Of a stretch of DNA of 23,764 bases, positions 1-6,998 are shown piece by piece; positions within the stretch are counted from its first letter, which is position 1; each line of letters begins with the position of its first letter. The position numbers were made by a program, and so were the translations under genes. The notes below the pieces were generated by a model. The model was given only the letters and a program-made list of their open reading frames with translations, did not search any database and was not told where the DNA came from. Origin of the DNA: a virus; IMG/VR virus record IMGVR_UViG_3300033149_007071, positions 1 through 23,764 of that record; one strand, 5' to 3'.

Positions 1-4
1 TTGG

Positions 5-24
5 CCGTGGGCGTCAGCCCACGG
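5..24. repeat. Short perfect hairpin 'ccgtgggc'/'gcccacgg'
   Basis: An 8-bp perfect inverted repeat (5-12 and 17-24) encloses a four-base loop 'gtca'. No U-tract follows, so a classical intrinsic terminator is not supported. It could be a terminator-like end of an upstream gene or a dispersed palindromic repeat. Confidence 0.55.
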
Positions 25-167
25 AAAGCCGCCCCGCCAACACAGAGCCCCGAAGGGGCGAAAGATACGTCCCGTTATGCAAGTTCCTTACGCCCCTTCG
101 CGGCTCCGGGTTGGGGGAGGCCGGGTTCGGGCGGCTCACGCCGCCGGCCAAGTCCTTTCGGCCCCTC

Positions 168-209
168 GGGCCTCCCTCGGGGCGCCGCGGGCCTCCCTCG
201 GGGCGCCGC
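168..209. repeat. Two perfect tandem copies of a 21-bp unit
   Basis: The unit begins 'gggcctccctcgg' and ends 'ggcgccgc'. Copies lie at 168-188 and 189-209 with no mismatch. This looks like a recent local duplication in non-coding DNA. The unit contains the palindrome 'ggcgcc'. Confidence 0.85.
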
Positions 210-419
210 GCCGTGCGGGCGAAGGGGCGCGGGAATGTCACCCGCACGTGAACCAGGCCCAAGGATCCAACGTGCGGATGGGCTGGAAAGGGCCTGGCCG
301 GGTCTTTGACGGCTCGCGGGCCGTTGGCATAACTCCCGGCGGGGGCAGTGCTAATGGATAACAAGGCGACAATTGGCAAGCATATGCTGTAGATTGCACA
401 AAATATTTTGATTTTTCCC

Positions 420-447
420 TTGTCATATAGACTATCCGTGTTACAAT
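420..447 (+). promoter_or_regulatory. Candidate sigma70-type promoter
   Basis: A -35 box 'ttgtca' (420-425) and a -10 box 'tacaat' (442-447) are separated by 16 bp. An AT-rich stretch (about 390-418, including 'aaaatattttgattttt') lies just upstream, like an UP element, and stands out in this GC-rich window. Transcription would begin near 454 and run into the zinc-ribbon gene and the HTH/sigma-like genes. Confidence 0.6.
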
Positions 448-549
448 TGGAGGTGAGCAGGAGATGCTTGCCTCGTCGGGCGGGTCGAAAGCGCAGGGAG
501 ACGATGATCCGGTTACGGCGGCGCCACAAGAAGAGAGTCATCAGCCCCC

Positions 550-822
550 ATGGCAGCCCGCGGACGGTCCTACGACGATCCGGTACGGTGTCTCCGCTGC
601 GGTTATGTCACCGAACGGCGGCGGCTGGCGGACGAAGACCACCGCAGACGCTCCCTGGCGGGCATCCATCACGTCGCTCCGGGCGACTGCGAGCCGGACG
701 AGTACGTGACGGCCTGCCCGGAGTGTGGCGCCGAGGAGTGCTTCGACGACGCCACGAAGTGCGCGGAGTGTCTGGAGTATCCCTGCATCTGCACGCCCCC
801 GGCGGCTGAGGGCGGCGCCTGA
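550..822 (+). CDS. Small multi-cysteine zinc-ribbon protein
   Basis: A 90-residue protein with CxxC pairs at residues 14-17, 56-59 and 71-74, and further cysteines at 47, 64, 79 and 81. The spacing suggests two zinc knuckles. Small zinc-ribbon proteins of this kind are common in phage early and regulatory regions, where they may bind nucleic acid or protein partners; the exact role is unknown. The frame is chosen because the regular cysteine pattern is unlikely by chance. The ATG at 550 has only a weak ribosome site. Two other ATGs, at 464 and 504, have better ribosome sites but open different frames that look non-coding past 550, so the start is uncertain. It is the first gene after the 420-447 promoter. 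Confidence 0.6.
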   Translation: MAARGRSYDDPVRCLRCGYVTERRRLADEDHRRRSLAGIHHVAPGDCEPDEYVTACPECGAEECFDDATKCAECLEYPCICTPPAAEGGA

Positions 823-1079
823 CGGATTCGGGGGCCGAGGCTTCAGAGGCTTCTGCCTGAGACGACAGGGAATCCCCGCGCGGCCGGTGCGGCACGAGAC
901 CGACGTAGCCGGTAGCCAGTAACAGCTTCTGCATCTTGGGCTTACGCGCGTGCCGACGCCTGGCCCCTCCTGGCTGCTGGCTACAGGATACCGGCTAGGG
1001 ATGGTTCAAACGCTGGTACCTGCGTTTGAACCATCCCCAAAAGAGGAATGACCCAACGGACAGCGCAAGGAGAGAGACA
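823..1079. other. Intergenic region with nested inverted repeats
   Basis: No gene is supported here. The left part holds 'tagccggta' (906-914) overlapping 'gtagccag' (912-919). The right part holds their reverse complements 'ctggctac' (977-984) and 'taccggcta' (989-997). Together they can form an imperfect stem around about 60 bases. A separate perfect 16-bp inverted repeat follows at 998-1037, and a strong ribosome site 'aaggagag' lies just before the ATG at 1080. Confidence 0.6.
998..1037. promoter_or_regulatory. Perfect 16-bp inverted repeat (operator or hairpin)
   Basis: The arms 'gggatggttcaaacgc' (998-1013) and its exact reverse complement (1022-1037) flank an 8-base spacer that contains 'ggtacc'. 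It sits 42 bp before the start of the HTH gene at 1080. There is no T-run, so an operator for a dimeric regulator, or an RNA hairpin in the leader, is more likely than an intrinsic terminator. Autoregulation by the HTH gene product is an inference from position. Confidence 0.8.
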
Positions 1080-1499
1080 ATGGTCAGTCTGGCGACGAGA
1101 CGAAGGCAGCGGCCGCTGGCCCGGTTGTCGGCGGGCCCGCAAGGCAAACGCCGCAAGGCCGCGCCCGGAACGTTCACGTGCCCCCGGTGCAAGCGGGAAT
1201 ACGGCGACCCGTGGTATCACGGCCCGATCGGCCACGCCCCCCAGCAGTTGTGCTTCGATTGCTGGGCCGCCGAATGGGACACCATGAGCCTCGTCATGTC
1301 CCGCGGGGGAAACTGGCAGCAGCTCGACGCGGCCCTGTATCTGCTCTGCCAGGGGTTCTCTCACCGGGAGGCCGCCGACCTGATCGGCATCTCCCGGAAC
1401 GCCGTATGCAGCTACGTCCGAAAGCTGCGCCAGCGGCCGGAGCTCACCCCCGACTGGCTGATCGACCGTGCGCAGTCCCGTGGGTCCACGCGGCGATGA
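1080..1499 (+). CDS. Zinc-finger plus helix-turn-helix DNA-binding protein
   Basis: A 139-residue protein. Residues 1-30 are basic. A four-cysteine zinc site is formed by CPRC (34-37) and CFDC (58-61). A helix-turn-helix at about 92-116 carries 'FSHREAADLIGISRNAVCS', the pattern of sigma region 4 or LuxR-type HTHs ('.REAA..LGIS...V...'). It probably acts as a transcription regulator. The start at 1080 is preferred over an ATG at 1026 because 'aaggagag' lies just upstream and because 1026 falls inside the inverted repeat. Its stop overlaps the ATG of the next gene (ATGA), so the two are probably translated together. What it regulates is not shown by the sequence; the structural operon downstream is the obvious candidate. 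Confidence 0.75.
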   Translation: MVSLATRRRQRPLARLSAGPQGKRRKAAPGTFTCPRCKREYGDPWYHGPIGHAPQQLCFDCWAAEWDTMSLVMSRGGNWQQLDAALYLLCQGFSHREAADLIGISRNAVCSYVRKLRQRPELTPDWLIDRAQSRGSTRR

Positions 1500-1825
1500 G
1501 CGATCCAGCCGCCGAAGGAGTCTCCTCTGCGGGTGCCCCCGGGGCCCCCAGGAGGGCAAGAGGGCGCAACCGCCGCCGGGGCCTGCCGAGGCCCGACGAC
1601 GTCCCTCCGCCCGGCCTCGACGAGCGCACGGTCAGTCGGGTCTCCAGAAGATACCTCGACGATGCCGTCCAGGAGGCGTGGGTGGCCTACCTGCGGGGCA
1701 GGAGTCCCAACACGGCCACAGCAAGGTACGTCAACCGGGCGCAGCGGCACGAGAGACGGTTCGAGTGCTTCTCCCAACTCGATCTGGATCAATGGATTAA
1801 GATCTACTACGAGACGCCCGGCTAA
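1496..1825 (+). CDS. Protein resembling sigma70 region 2
   Basis: A 109-residue protein whose ATG overlaps the stop of the preceding HTH gene. Residues 1-40 are Ala/Pro/Arg-rich and probably disordered. Residues about 47-90 contain 'YLDDAVQEAWVAYLRG' then 'ARYVNRAQRHERR', which matches the layout of ECF sigma region 2 (an acidic DA.QE helix, an aromatic/Leu segment, then a basic helix that in sigma factors follows the -10-binding surface). No region 4 is present in this chain; the HTH in the neighbour could supply it. This is pattern recognition only. It could instead be an anti-sigma or unrelated small phage protein. The gene ends before the long repeat-rich gap preceding the terminase genes, so it may control late transcription. 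Confidence 0.55.
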   Translation: MSDPAAEGVSSAGAPGAPRRARGRNRRRGLPRPDDVPPPGLDERTVSRVSRRYLDDAVQEAWVAYLRGRSPNTATARYVNRAQRHERRFECFSQLDLDQWIKIYYETPG

Positions 1826-1885
1826 GGGCCCGGCGTTGCCGGGGGAGAAAAAAAAGTGCAAAAATGCCAAGAATCCTTGTGCAAT

Positions 1886-1924
1886 TTGCCCCTCAAAAGG
1901 GATATGCCTGCTAAGGAGGGGCAA
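1886..1924. repeat. 9-bp inverted repeat 'ttgcccctc'
   Basis: The arms at 1886-1894 and 1916-1924 are perfect complements around a 21-base loop. It lies about 60 bp after the sigma-like gene. No T-run follows. It may be a terminator-like hairpin or an operator. Confidence 0.55.
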
Positions 1925-1956
1925 CGAATTCCCGCCCGGTGCGGCGCGAGCCGAGG

Positions 1957-2213
1957 AATCCACGAGTTCAAAGTGACCGATCTCGTCCCTATTGAGGGGT
2001 TCTCGTTGACTCGTGGATTGGTTAAGTCGTTAACTCGTGGACTCGCTGACTCCTTGATTCGAAAAGACCTGCGCTCTGAAGACACCCGCGCGTCCGGCGC
2101 GGGCAGGACCGCGGCGAGCCCGGCGCCCCCGCCGGGCAGCCCAGGAACCGAAACCCGCGAGAATCCCCGCAAGGTCTTCCCAGTCAACGAGTTAGCGAGT
2201 CAACGAATCAACG
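1957..2213. repeat. Oppositely oriented 'gttgactcg' word clusters
   Basis: Between 2001 and 2061 the words 'gttgactcgtgg', 'gttaactcgtgg' and 'actcgctgactcc' recur about every 10-25 bp. At 2183-2213 the reverse complement form appears as 'gtcaacgag' and 'gcgagtcaacg'. A further inverted copy 'aatccacgag' (1957-1966) pairs perfectly with 'ctcgtggatt' (2010-2019). The arrangement suggests a cluster of sites for a DNA-binding protein or a degenerate dispersed repeat. Confidence 0.65.
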
Positions 2214-2364
2214 GACCCCCGCGAGTGAGCCCGCATCGGTCAGCCTGAGCAGGAACACCTTGATCGAAGAACCTGCGCTTTCGGCCCGACGGCGGGCCGA
2301 GCGGCACCCGGTGGGCGGCCGCCCATCGCCCGCCGGAACGGGGCCGGAGACGCTTCGGCCCCGA

Positions 2365-2441
2365 GCCGACTCCCCCGATCCGCCTGCACGACGCCTCCCG
2401 CGAGCATCTCGGCGGCAGGGATCGGGGTCGGGGGAGTCGGC
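2365..2441. repeat. 14-bp perfect inverted repeat before the small terminase
   Basis: The arm 'gccgactcccccga' (2365-2378) is the exact reverse complement of 2428-2441, with a 49-base spacer. The spacer and flanks are themselves strongly self-complementary ('gggcggccgccc' lies at about 2314-2325). It ends about 30 bp before the start at 2473, so it may structure the leader of the packaging operon or belong to a packaging site. Confidence 0.6.
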
Positions 2442-2472
2442 CGCCCCTTGCCGATGGATGGGGAAAAGAACC

Positions 2473-2925
2473 ATGGCAGCCAAGAGCAAACTCGATTTCC
2501 TGAAACTCGCTGAGGACGTGGTCTCCGGCCGGTTCACCTACCAGGAGATCGGCGAGAGGCACGGCATCGGCCCGTCCTACGTCTGCGATATCGTCCACGG
2601 GAGGAGATGCCCCCGCGTGGCGAAGCTGATCGCGGAACTGGACGAGAAGAACCGGCGAGCGGCCGCACAGCGCCTGACGCGTCTGACGGGGAAGGCCGTC
2701 GATACGATCAGCGCCACGATGAACGGCAAGAGGTCCGCTGCCGCGCTGTCCGCGGCGAAGGAGGTCCTGCACCGCTCGCTGGACCGCAGGCCGCAGGCGG
2801 CCGAGCCGGCGGACGACGGCCTGAGCCTGCTGGACCTCTCGCCCGAGACGAAGCGCCTCGTCCTGGAGGAGCTGGGCGGTCCGCTGCCGGACGACGCGGA
2901 AGCCGAGGGTCCATGCGACGACTAG
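2473..2925 (+). CDS. Terminase small subunit (HTH)
   Basis: A 150-residue protein with an N-terminal helix-turn-helix at about residues 21-43 ('FTYQEIGERHGIGPSYVCDI'). A long charged helical segment (about 47-105) suits oligomerisation, and the tail is acidic. Small terminases bind the packaging site with such an HTH and load the large subunit. Identification rests mainly on position: it overlaps the large terminase by 13 bp, as small and large terminase genes often do. The ATG at 2473 is used; an in-frame ATG at 2458 is a possible alternative adding five residues. Family-level similarity cannot be checked here, so a different DNA-binding role remains possible. Confidence 0.75.
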   Translation: MAAKSKLDFLKLAEDVVSGRFTYQEIGERHGIGPSYVCDIVHGRRCPRVAKLIAELDEKNRRAAAQRLTRLTGKAVDTISATMNGKRSAAALSAAKEVLHRSLDRRPQAAEPADDGLSLLDLSPETKRLVLEELGGPLPDDAEAEGPCDD

Positions 2926-4382
2926 GGACCCGGGAGGAGCTGTGGGTCTACGTTCAGCAGAAGCTGGGCGTCCGGCTGCCGTACAAGGCCGTGACGTGCG
3001 GGCACTCGACGCCGCTGAACTTCGTGGCGGAGGCGTTCTTCCACCCGCGGCGCGACCTGGCCGTGTGGTCCAACCGCAGCGGCCTGAAGACCCTCTCGGC
3101 CTCCATCGTGGCGGCGCTGGAGTTCAAGTTCTCCGAGGCGCCGCTTCGGGCCCGCGTCCTCTCCGGCAGCGAGGTGCAGGCGCGAAACCTGTACGAGTAC
3201 TGGTGCCGCTGGTGCGGCGACTTCCTGAGCGACCGGCTGATCGGCAGCCCCGGGCGCTCGCTGACGCGGCTGACCGACGGCGACTTCGAGATCCTCGCCG
3301 CCAGCCAGAAGCGCGTCCGGGGGGCGAAGGTCCAGCGGCTCTTCCGCGACGAGGTGGACGAGATCGACCCGGACGTGCTCAGCGCGTCGGTGGGCATGCT
3401 GGCCAGCCGCCCGGGCGCCGCGGCGCGGACGATCGACACGTCCACCTGGCACCGGGCGAACGGGCCGATGGGCCGGCTCGTGGCCGACGCCGCCGAGCGC
3501 GGCATTGGCCTGCACAAGTGGAACATCTGGGAGGTCCTGGAGCGATGCCCCCCCGAGCGGCACGAGTACGGGCGCGGATGCGGCTCCTGCGGGCTCGCCC
3601 GGCCCTGCCTGGAAAAGGCGCGCGAGCTTCACGCCGACCCCCAGCGCAGGATCGGCGTCGCCGCCCAGTGCGACGGGGTCCTGCCCATCGACGACGCCAT
3701 CAAGCAGTTCAGGCGGTGGTCGATCGAGCAGTGGCAGGCCGAGGCCGAGTGCAGGCGCCCCAGCCTCCAGGGACTCGTCTATCCGACGTTCGACCGCATC
3801 GTCCACGTGCGAGGCTCCCTGGGCTTCCAGGCGGACCTGCCCACCTGGCGGGCCATCGACTGGGGATGGAACAACTTCGTGTGCCTGTGGGTCCAGGTGG
3901 ACAAGTCCGGCTGCGTGAGGGTCGTCGATGAGTACTGCACCGCCAGCACGACGACGGCCGACAACGCCCGAGAGCTCCGGCGCCGCGACGAGGGCCGGCG
4001 CATCGAGGCGACCTTCTGCGACCCGGCCGGAAGGAACCCGAACGATCAGACCGGATACAGCGACATCCAGGTCTTCGAGGGCTTCGGCATCCCGTGCACG
4101 TACAGCCTCTCGCCGTGGGCGCGCGAGGTCCGCAACGGGATCAACCTCATCCGCTCGTTCCTGGCGCCCGCCGCCGGAGGGCCGCGGCTGCTCGTCTCCG
4201 ACAAGTGCCGGCAGCTCATCCGGGCGTTCGAGGCATACCGCAACCGCCGGGTGAACGGCGAGTACGTGGACGAGCCCGTCAAGCCCCAGGAGAGCGATCA
4301 TCCGATGGACGCGCTTCGGTACTACTTCGTCAACTGCTGGCCCCCCGCACGCAGCGAGACGCGGCGGATGAGCTACGCGTAG
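2913..4382 (+). CDS. terL: Terminase large subunit, packaging ATPase and nuclease
   Basis: A 489-residue protein. The ATPase half has a Walker A-like segment SNRSGLKT (53-60) and a Walker B LFRDEVDE (143-150, D146 and E147). The C-terminal RNase H-like nuclease shows the three expected acidic positions: D316 in 'AIDWGW', D370 in 'FCDPAGRNP' and D466 in 'DHPMDALRYYF'. It would pump DNA into the prohead through the portal and cut it. Between the domains lies a Cys/His cluster (C212, H217, C223, C226, C232) that could bind zinc. Walker A lacks the first glycine of the usual GxxGxGKT/S form, which is common among terminases. The length is normal for the family. The start overlaps the small terminase gene. 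Confidence 0.93.
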   Translation: MRRLGTREELWVYVQQKLGVRLPYKAVTCGHSTPLNFVAEAFFHPRRDLAVWSNRSGLKTLSASIVAALEFKFSEAPLRARVLSGSEVQARNLYEYWCRWCGDFLSDRLIGSPGRSLTRLTDGDFEILAASQKRVRGAKVQRLFRDEVDEIDPDVLSASVGMLASRPGAAARTIDTSTWHRANGPMGRLVADAAERGIGLHKWNIWEVLERCPPERHEYGRGCGSCGLARPCLEKARELHADPQRRIGVAAQCDGVLPIDDAIKQFRRWSIEQWQAEAECRRPSLQGLVYPTFDRIVHVRGSLGFQADLPTWRAIDWGWNNFVCLWVQVDKSGCVRVVDEYCTASTTTADNARELRRRDEGRRIEATFCDPAGRNPNDQTGYSDIQVFEGFGIPCTYSLSPWAREVRNGINLIRSFLAPAAGGPRLLVSDKCRQLIRAFEAYRNRRVNGEYVDEPVKPQESDHPMDALRYYFVNCWPPARSETRRMSYA

Positions 4383-4428
4383 CGCGGCCGGGCGTCGCCG
4401 AGAGACGCACGAGACCGGAAGGCACGAA

Positions 4429-5949
4429 ATGCCAAGAGACTTCGACCCGTTCAACGAGGGCCCTCTGTATCGGCTGCACAAGCAGCGGTGGCAGTTGGAG
4501 ACGGACGCCGCGGAGATGACCCTGGACGTCCTGGCGCGCGGCGCGTACCTGCCGAAGTTCTCCGCCCGGGAGCACGAGGACGACTACGCCTATCGGCGGA
4601 GCATGTCGGTCCCCCTGGACATGTGCCGCGACGGCGTGCGGATCCGCGTGGACAACCTCTGGCGGACGCCGCCGAGGCGCTCGGTGGACCCCGCCGGCCG
4701 GCACAGGGACATCATCGAGCCGCTGATCCACGACGCCGACGGCGACGGCACGCCGCTCGATGAGTTCATGCGGCGGGCCCTCTGGAACCACTACGTCACC
4801 GGGGTGGACATCGTCACCCAGGTCGCCGACGCCCCGCCCGGCGTCGAGATCCAGACGAAGCGCGACCAGGCCCGCCACCGCGTCCGCCCGTACTTCATGC
4901 AGTTCACGCCGCTGGAGCGCCCGGACTGGGCCGTCAACGGCTCCCGGAACTTCCTCTGGGCGAGATACTGCCTCGGGCGCGCCCCGGGGGCCGACGAGCT
5001 GGCCGAAGGCCCGGCCGAGGCGCCGCCGTCCACCGACTTCCTGACGCTGACCGCCGGGGGGTATCGCCTCTGGCGGGCGGCGAGGGCGCCGGCCGAAGAC
5101 GGCGACGGCCGGGACGTCCACGTCGCCCTGCTGCGAGAGGGCTCCCACGCCCTGGGCCAGCCGCCGATCGTGAAGTTCTACTTCTTCGAGTCGCAGAAGT
5201 CCGGCCAGGGCGGCGTGCCGCTGAGCCTGCTGACGAGGCCGGCCGTCGTGGCGAAGGTGGCGATGAACCTCAAGAGCCAGGCCGACGCCGAGCTGCTCGC
5301 CTCGGTGCCCCGATGGTTCGCCACCGGCTTCCAGAAGGGCGAGCTGCCCGACACGTACGGCGGCGGCATGCTCATCTCCGCCCAGGACCCCGCCGCCACG
5401 CTCCACGTCGTGCAGGGCAACGTCGGGCACATCGTCGAGAAAAGGAACTGGCTGCTCCTGTACCTCGGCGAGATCCTGCGGCTGCTGAAGTTCCGCGGCG
5501 GGATGGCCGAGATCAGCGCCACCTCCGGCAGCGGACTGAAGCTCGCCATCGAGCGGACCGACCTGGACAACGAGCTTCGCGCGACGGCCTCCCACTGCGA
5601 GCGGACCGAGCTGGAGATGATGCGCCAGGCCGTCGTGCTCGCCACCGGACAGCCCGTCGAGCCGCGCCACGCCGCCGAAGAGCTGGGCTACGCCGTGACG
5701 TACAACCGCGATTTCGTGCTCGAGCCGGTCGGCGAGATGCTCGACAACCTCCGCAAGTGGGTCGGCGAGTGCCAGCCGGTGGCCTCGGGGATGACCGAGA
5801 TCACCCGGGAGATGGCCCGGCAACTGGCCAACATGCTCGCGCGGGAGGGGTCCCCGCAGCACCGGAGGATCTCCCGGCAGATCGACAAAGCTGCGCTGGC
5901 CGGCGGCGGGGAGGGCCCTCGACGCCGTCGGCGCAGAGGCGACGCGTGA
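4429..5949 (+). CDS. Phage portal protein
   Basis: A 506-residue protein directly after the large terminase, the usual portal position, and of usual portal length. The N-terminal part has 'DYAYRRSMSVPLD' and 'GVRIRVDNLWRTPP', a layout like that of portal proteins of the DUF4055-like group, where a paired-helix segment precedes an '..R.PP' turn. The middle (about residues 230-340) is compatible with the wing and stem helices, and the C-terminus is strongly basic (last residues about 'GPRRRRRRGDA'). Portals form the dodecameric ring at one capsid vertex through which DNA passes. No catalytic motif is expected. 'gaaggcacga' before the ATG may be the ribosome site. Its stop is overlapped by a GTG that could start an N-terminally longer next protein. 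Confidence 0.8.
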   Translation: MPRDFDPFNEGPLYRLHKQRWQLETDAAEMTLDVLARGAYLPKFSAREHEDDYAYRRSMSVPLDMCRDGVRIRVDNLWRTPPRRSVDPAGRHRDIIEPLIHDADGDGTPLDEFMRRALWNHYVTGVDIVTQVADAPPGVEIQTKRDQARHRVRPYFMQFTPLERPDWAVNGSRNFLWARYCLGRAPGADELAEGPAEAPPSTDFLTLTAGGYRLWRAARAPAEDGDGRDVHVALLREGSHALGQPPIVKFYFFESQKSGQGGVPLSLLTRPAVVAKVAMNLKSQADAELLASVPRWFATGFQKGELPDTYGGGMLISAQDPAATLHVVQGNVGHIVEKRNWLLLYLGEILRLLKFRGGMAEISATSGSGLKLAIERTDLDNELRATASHCERTELEMMRQAVVLATGQPVEPRHAAEELGYAVTYNRDFVLEPVGEMLDNLRKWVGECQPVASGMTEITREMARQLANMLAREGSPQHRRISRQIDKAALAGGGEGPRRRRRRGDA

Positions 5950-6020
5950 TTCACGGCCTTCGCTCGTCTCCTCGCGAAGGCCCGCAGGCCGGCGGCCGGC
6001 TTGTCCGCCTTGAGGGTCCC

Positions 6021-6980
6021 ATGGTCATTGCGCACGTGAGTCTTACGCCCCTGGAGGGGGCCGCCTGGGCGGCGGCGGAGGCCTTCCGCGAGGCGGGCTT
6101 CGAGAGCTTCTGCATCGCCCCCGAGGCCTACGACAGCGGACGGGCGATGCCGACGGACTACCGCCTTCCGCCCATGGGCCCGGCGGTGGCCAGGCTCGAC
6201 GCCGCCGACGTGGTCCTCTGTCACCAGCAGGGCGCGTTTGACGAACGCTGGTTCCCGAAGGGCAAGCCCAGCGTGATATGGATCCACCTGCCGTGGCGGC
6301 CGGGCGCCCGTGACGGCCCGCCGCCGGCCGACGGCTGGCCGTGGGGCATGTCGGGAGGGCTTCGACCGGCGCCGCAGACGAGCGCCCCGCCGCTGCCCGA
6401 GCTGGTGCCGCTGAAGCACCGGCTCTTCCAGGTCGGCAGGAAGCCTCGCGGCCGCGTGCGGATTGCCTACTGCCCGGCCGGCGGCGCGGGCAACTGCCGG
6501 GGCGATCCGGCCCACGAAGTGACGATGGCCGCCCTGGCCGGCCTGAACGCCGACGCGGAGGTGATCGTGGGCCTCTCCTTCGCCGCCAGACTCGGGCGAA
6601 TGGCCGCCGCACACATCGTGATCGACGGGTCTGCCGGCGGGTCGTACGGGCGCACGAGCTTGGAGGCCCTCGCCCTGGGCTGCGTGGTCGTCAACAACTG
6701 CGATGCCTTGAGGGCGTGGAACATCCAGCGGATGACCGGAGGCTGCGGGCACCCCTTCGAACTGGCCGGCCCGACCCGACTGCACAGGGCGCTTCGCCGC
6801 CTCATCGATCTTGGCCCGGCCGCCCTCGCGCACATGGGCCGGCGAAACCGGCGGTGGCTCGCCGCCGCGTGGAACCCGGCAGAGTCCATTCACCGGAACC
6901 TCAAGCCGCTGATCGACGCGGCGCTGGCCCGTCAGGAGAGCCTCTGCGGCCGCGGCGATCGGCGATCGGCGACCCGGTAG
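6021..6980 (+). CDS. GT-B-like glycosyltransferase
   Basis: A 319-residue protein. The start 'MVIAHVSLTPLEGAAWAA' matches the first beta-strand and glycine loop of a GT-B fold (acceptor domain). The C-terminal half has 'SYGRTSLEALALGCVVVNN' at about residues 209-227, the donor-binding signature of GT-B enzymes with the conserved Glu before an 'ALALG' helix. The enzyme would transfer a sugar from a nucleotide donor to an unknown acceptor. It lies between portal and scaffold, an uncommon place for such an enzyme, so a capsid or DNA component could be the target. A longer start at GTG 5946, overlapping the portal stop, exists. The ATG at 6021 is preferred because 'gagggt' precedes it and the fold begins there. 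A structural protein with a Rossmann-like fold is the alternative. Confidence 0.65.
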   Translation: MVIAHVSLTPLEGAAWAAAEAFREAGFESFCIAPEAYDSGRAMPTDYRLPPMGPAVARLDAADVVLCHQQGAFDERWFPKGKPSVIWIHLPWRPGARDGPPPADGWPWGMSGGLRPAPQTSAPPLPELVPLKHRLFQVGRKPRGRVRIAYCPAGGAGNCRGDPAHEVTMAALAGLNADAEVIVGLSFAARLGRMAAAHIVIDGSAGGSYGRTSLEALALGCVVVNNCDALRAWNIQRMTGGCGHPFELAGPTRLHRALRRLIDLGPAALAHMGRRNRRWLAAAWNPAESIHRNLKPLIDAALARQESLCGRGDRRSATR

Positions 6981-6998
6981 AAACGGAAACCCAACGAC

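Larger units (their letters stand above)
1..419. other. Non-coding leader with repeats; no convincing gene
   Basis: The short open frames here are Arg/Pro/Gly-rich, as expected from translating GC-rich repeats, and none has a good ribosome site with a plausible product. The stretch starts with a hairpin (5-24), contains a phrase built on 'ccccgaagggg' at about 49-59 echoed by 'cgccccttcgcgg' near 91-103, and holds a 21-bp tandem duplication (168-209). From about 385 the composition becomes AT-rich, leading into the promoter at 420-447. The hairpin and the 'ccccgaagggg' phrase resemble dispersed intergenic repeats of large bacterial genomes, so this part may be host sequence or a boundary. That is inference. 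Confidence 0.5.
1826..2472. other. Repeat-rich region upstream of the terminase genes; no convincing gene
   Basis: An open frame from a GTG at 1856 crosses this stretch, but it consists of translated repeats followed by Pro/Arg-rich sequence, so it is not called. The region holds a run of eight A residues (1849-1856 area) after the stem 'cccggc'/'gccggg', a 9-bp inverted repeat 'ttgcccctc' (1886-1894) with its complement (1916-1924), oppositely oriented 'gttgactcg'-type words (1957-2061 and 2183-2213), and a 14-bp inverted repeat (2365-2378 and 2428-2441). A weak promoter-like pair 'ttgact' (2006-2011) and 'gttaac' (2029-2034) is 17 bp apart. Such a region directly before a small terminase could hold a late promoter or packaging site; neither is proven. 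Confidence 0.55.

Noticed and set aside
464-709. Open frame from ATG 464 with a good ribosome site
   Set aside because: Its product is Ser/Thr/Arg-rich and the overlapping frame from 550 has an ordered cysteine pattern. The frame may only serve as a short leader peptide.
504-809. ATG 504 with 'gggag' upstream
   Set aside because: It opens an Arg-rich frame, typical of a GC-rich shadow, across the zinc-ribbon gene. It remains a possible upstream start for coupling only.
1849-1857. Slippery A-run for programmed frameshifting after the sigma-like gene
   Set aside because: The stop codon at 1823-1825 precedes the A-run, so ribosomes would not reach it in that frame.
1856-2248. 130-residue open frame in the repeat-rich gap
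   Set aside because: Starts with GTG, consists of translated word repeats and Pro/Arg-rich sequence, and has no recognisable fold.
2922-4481. Long minus-strand open frame opposite the large terminase
   Set aside because: It is the mirror of a GC-rich gene whose catalytic motifs are clear on the plus strand. No ribosome site or motif supports it.
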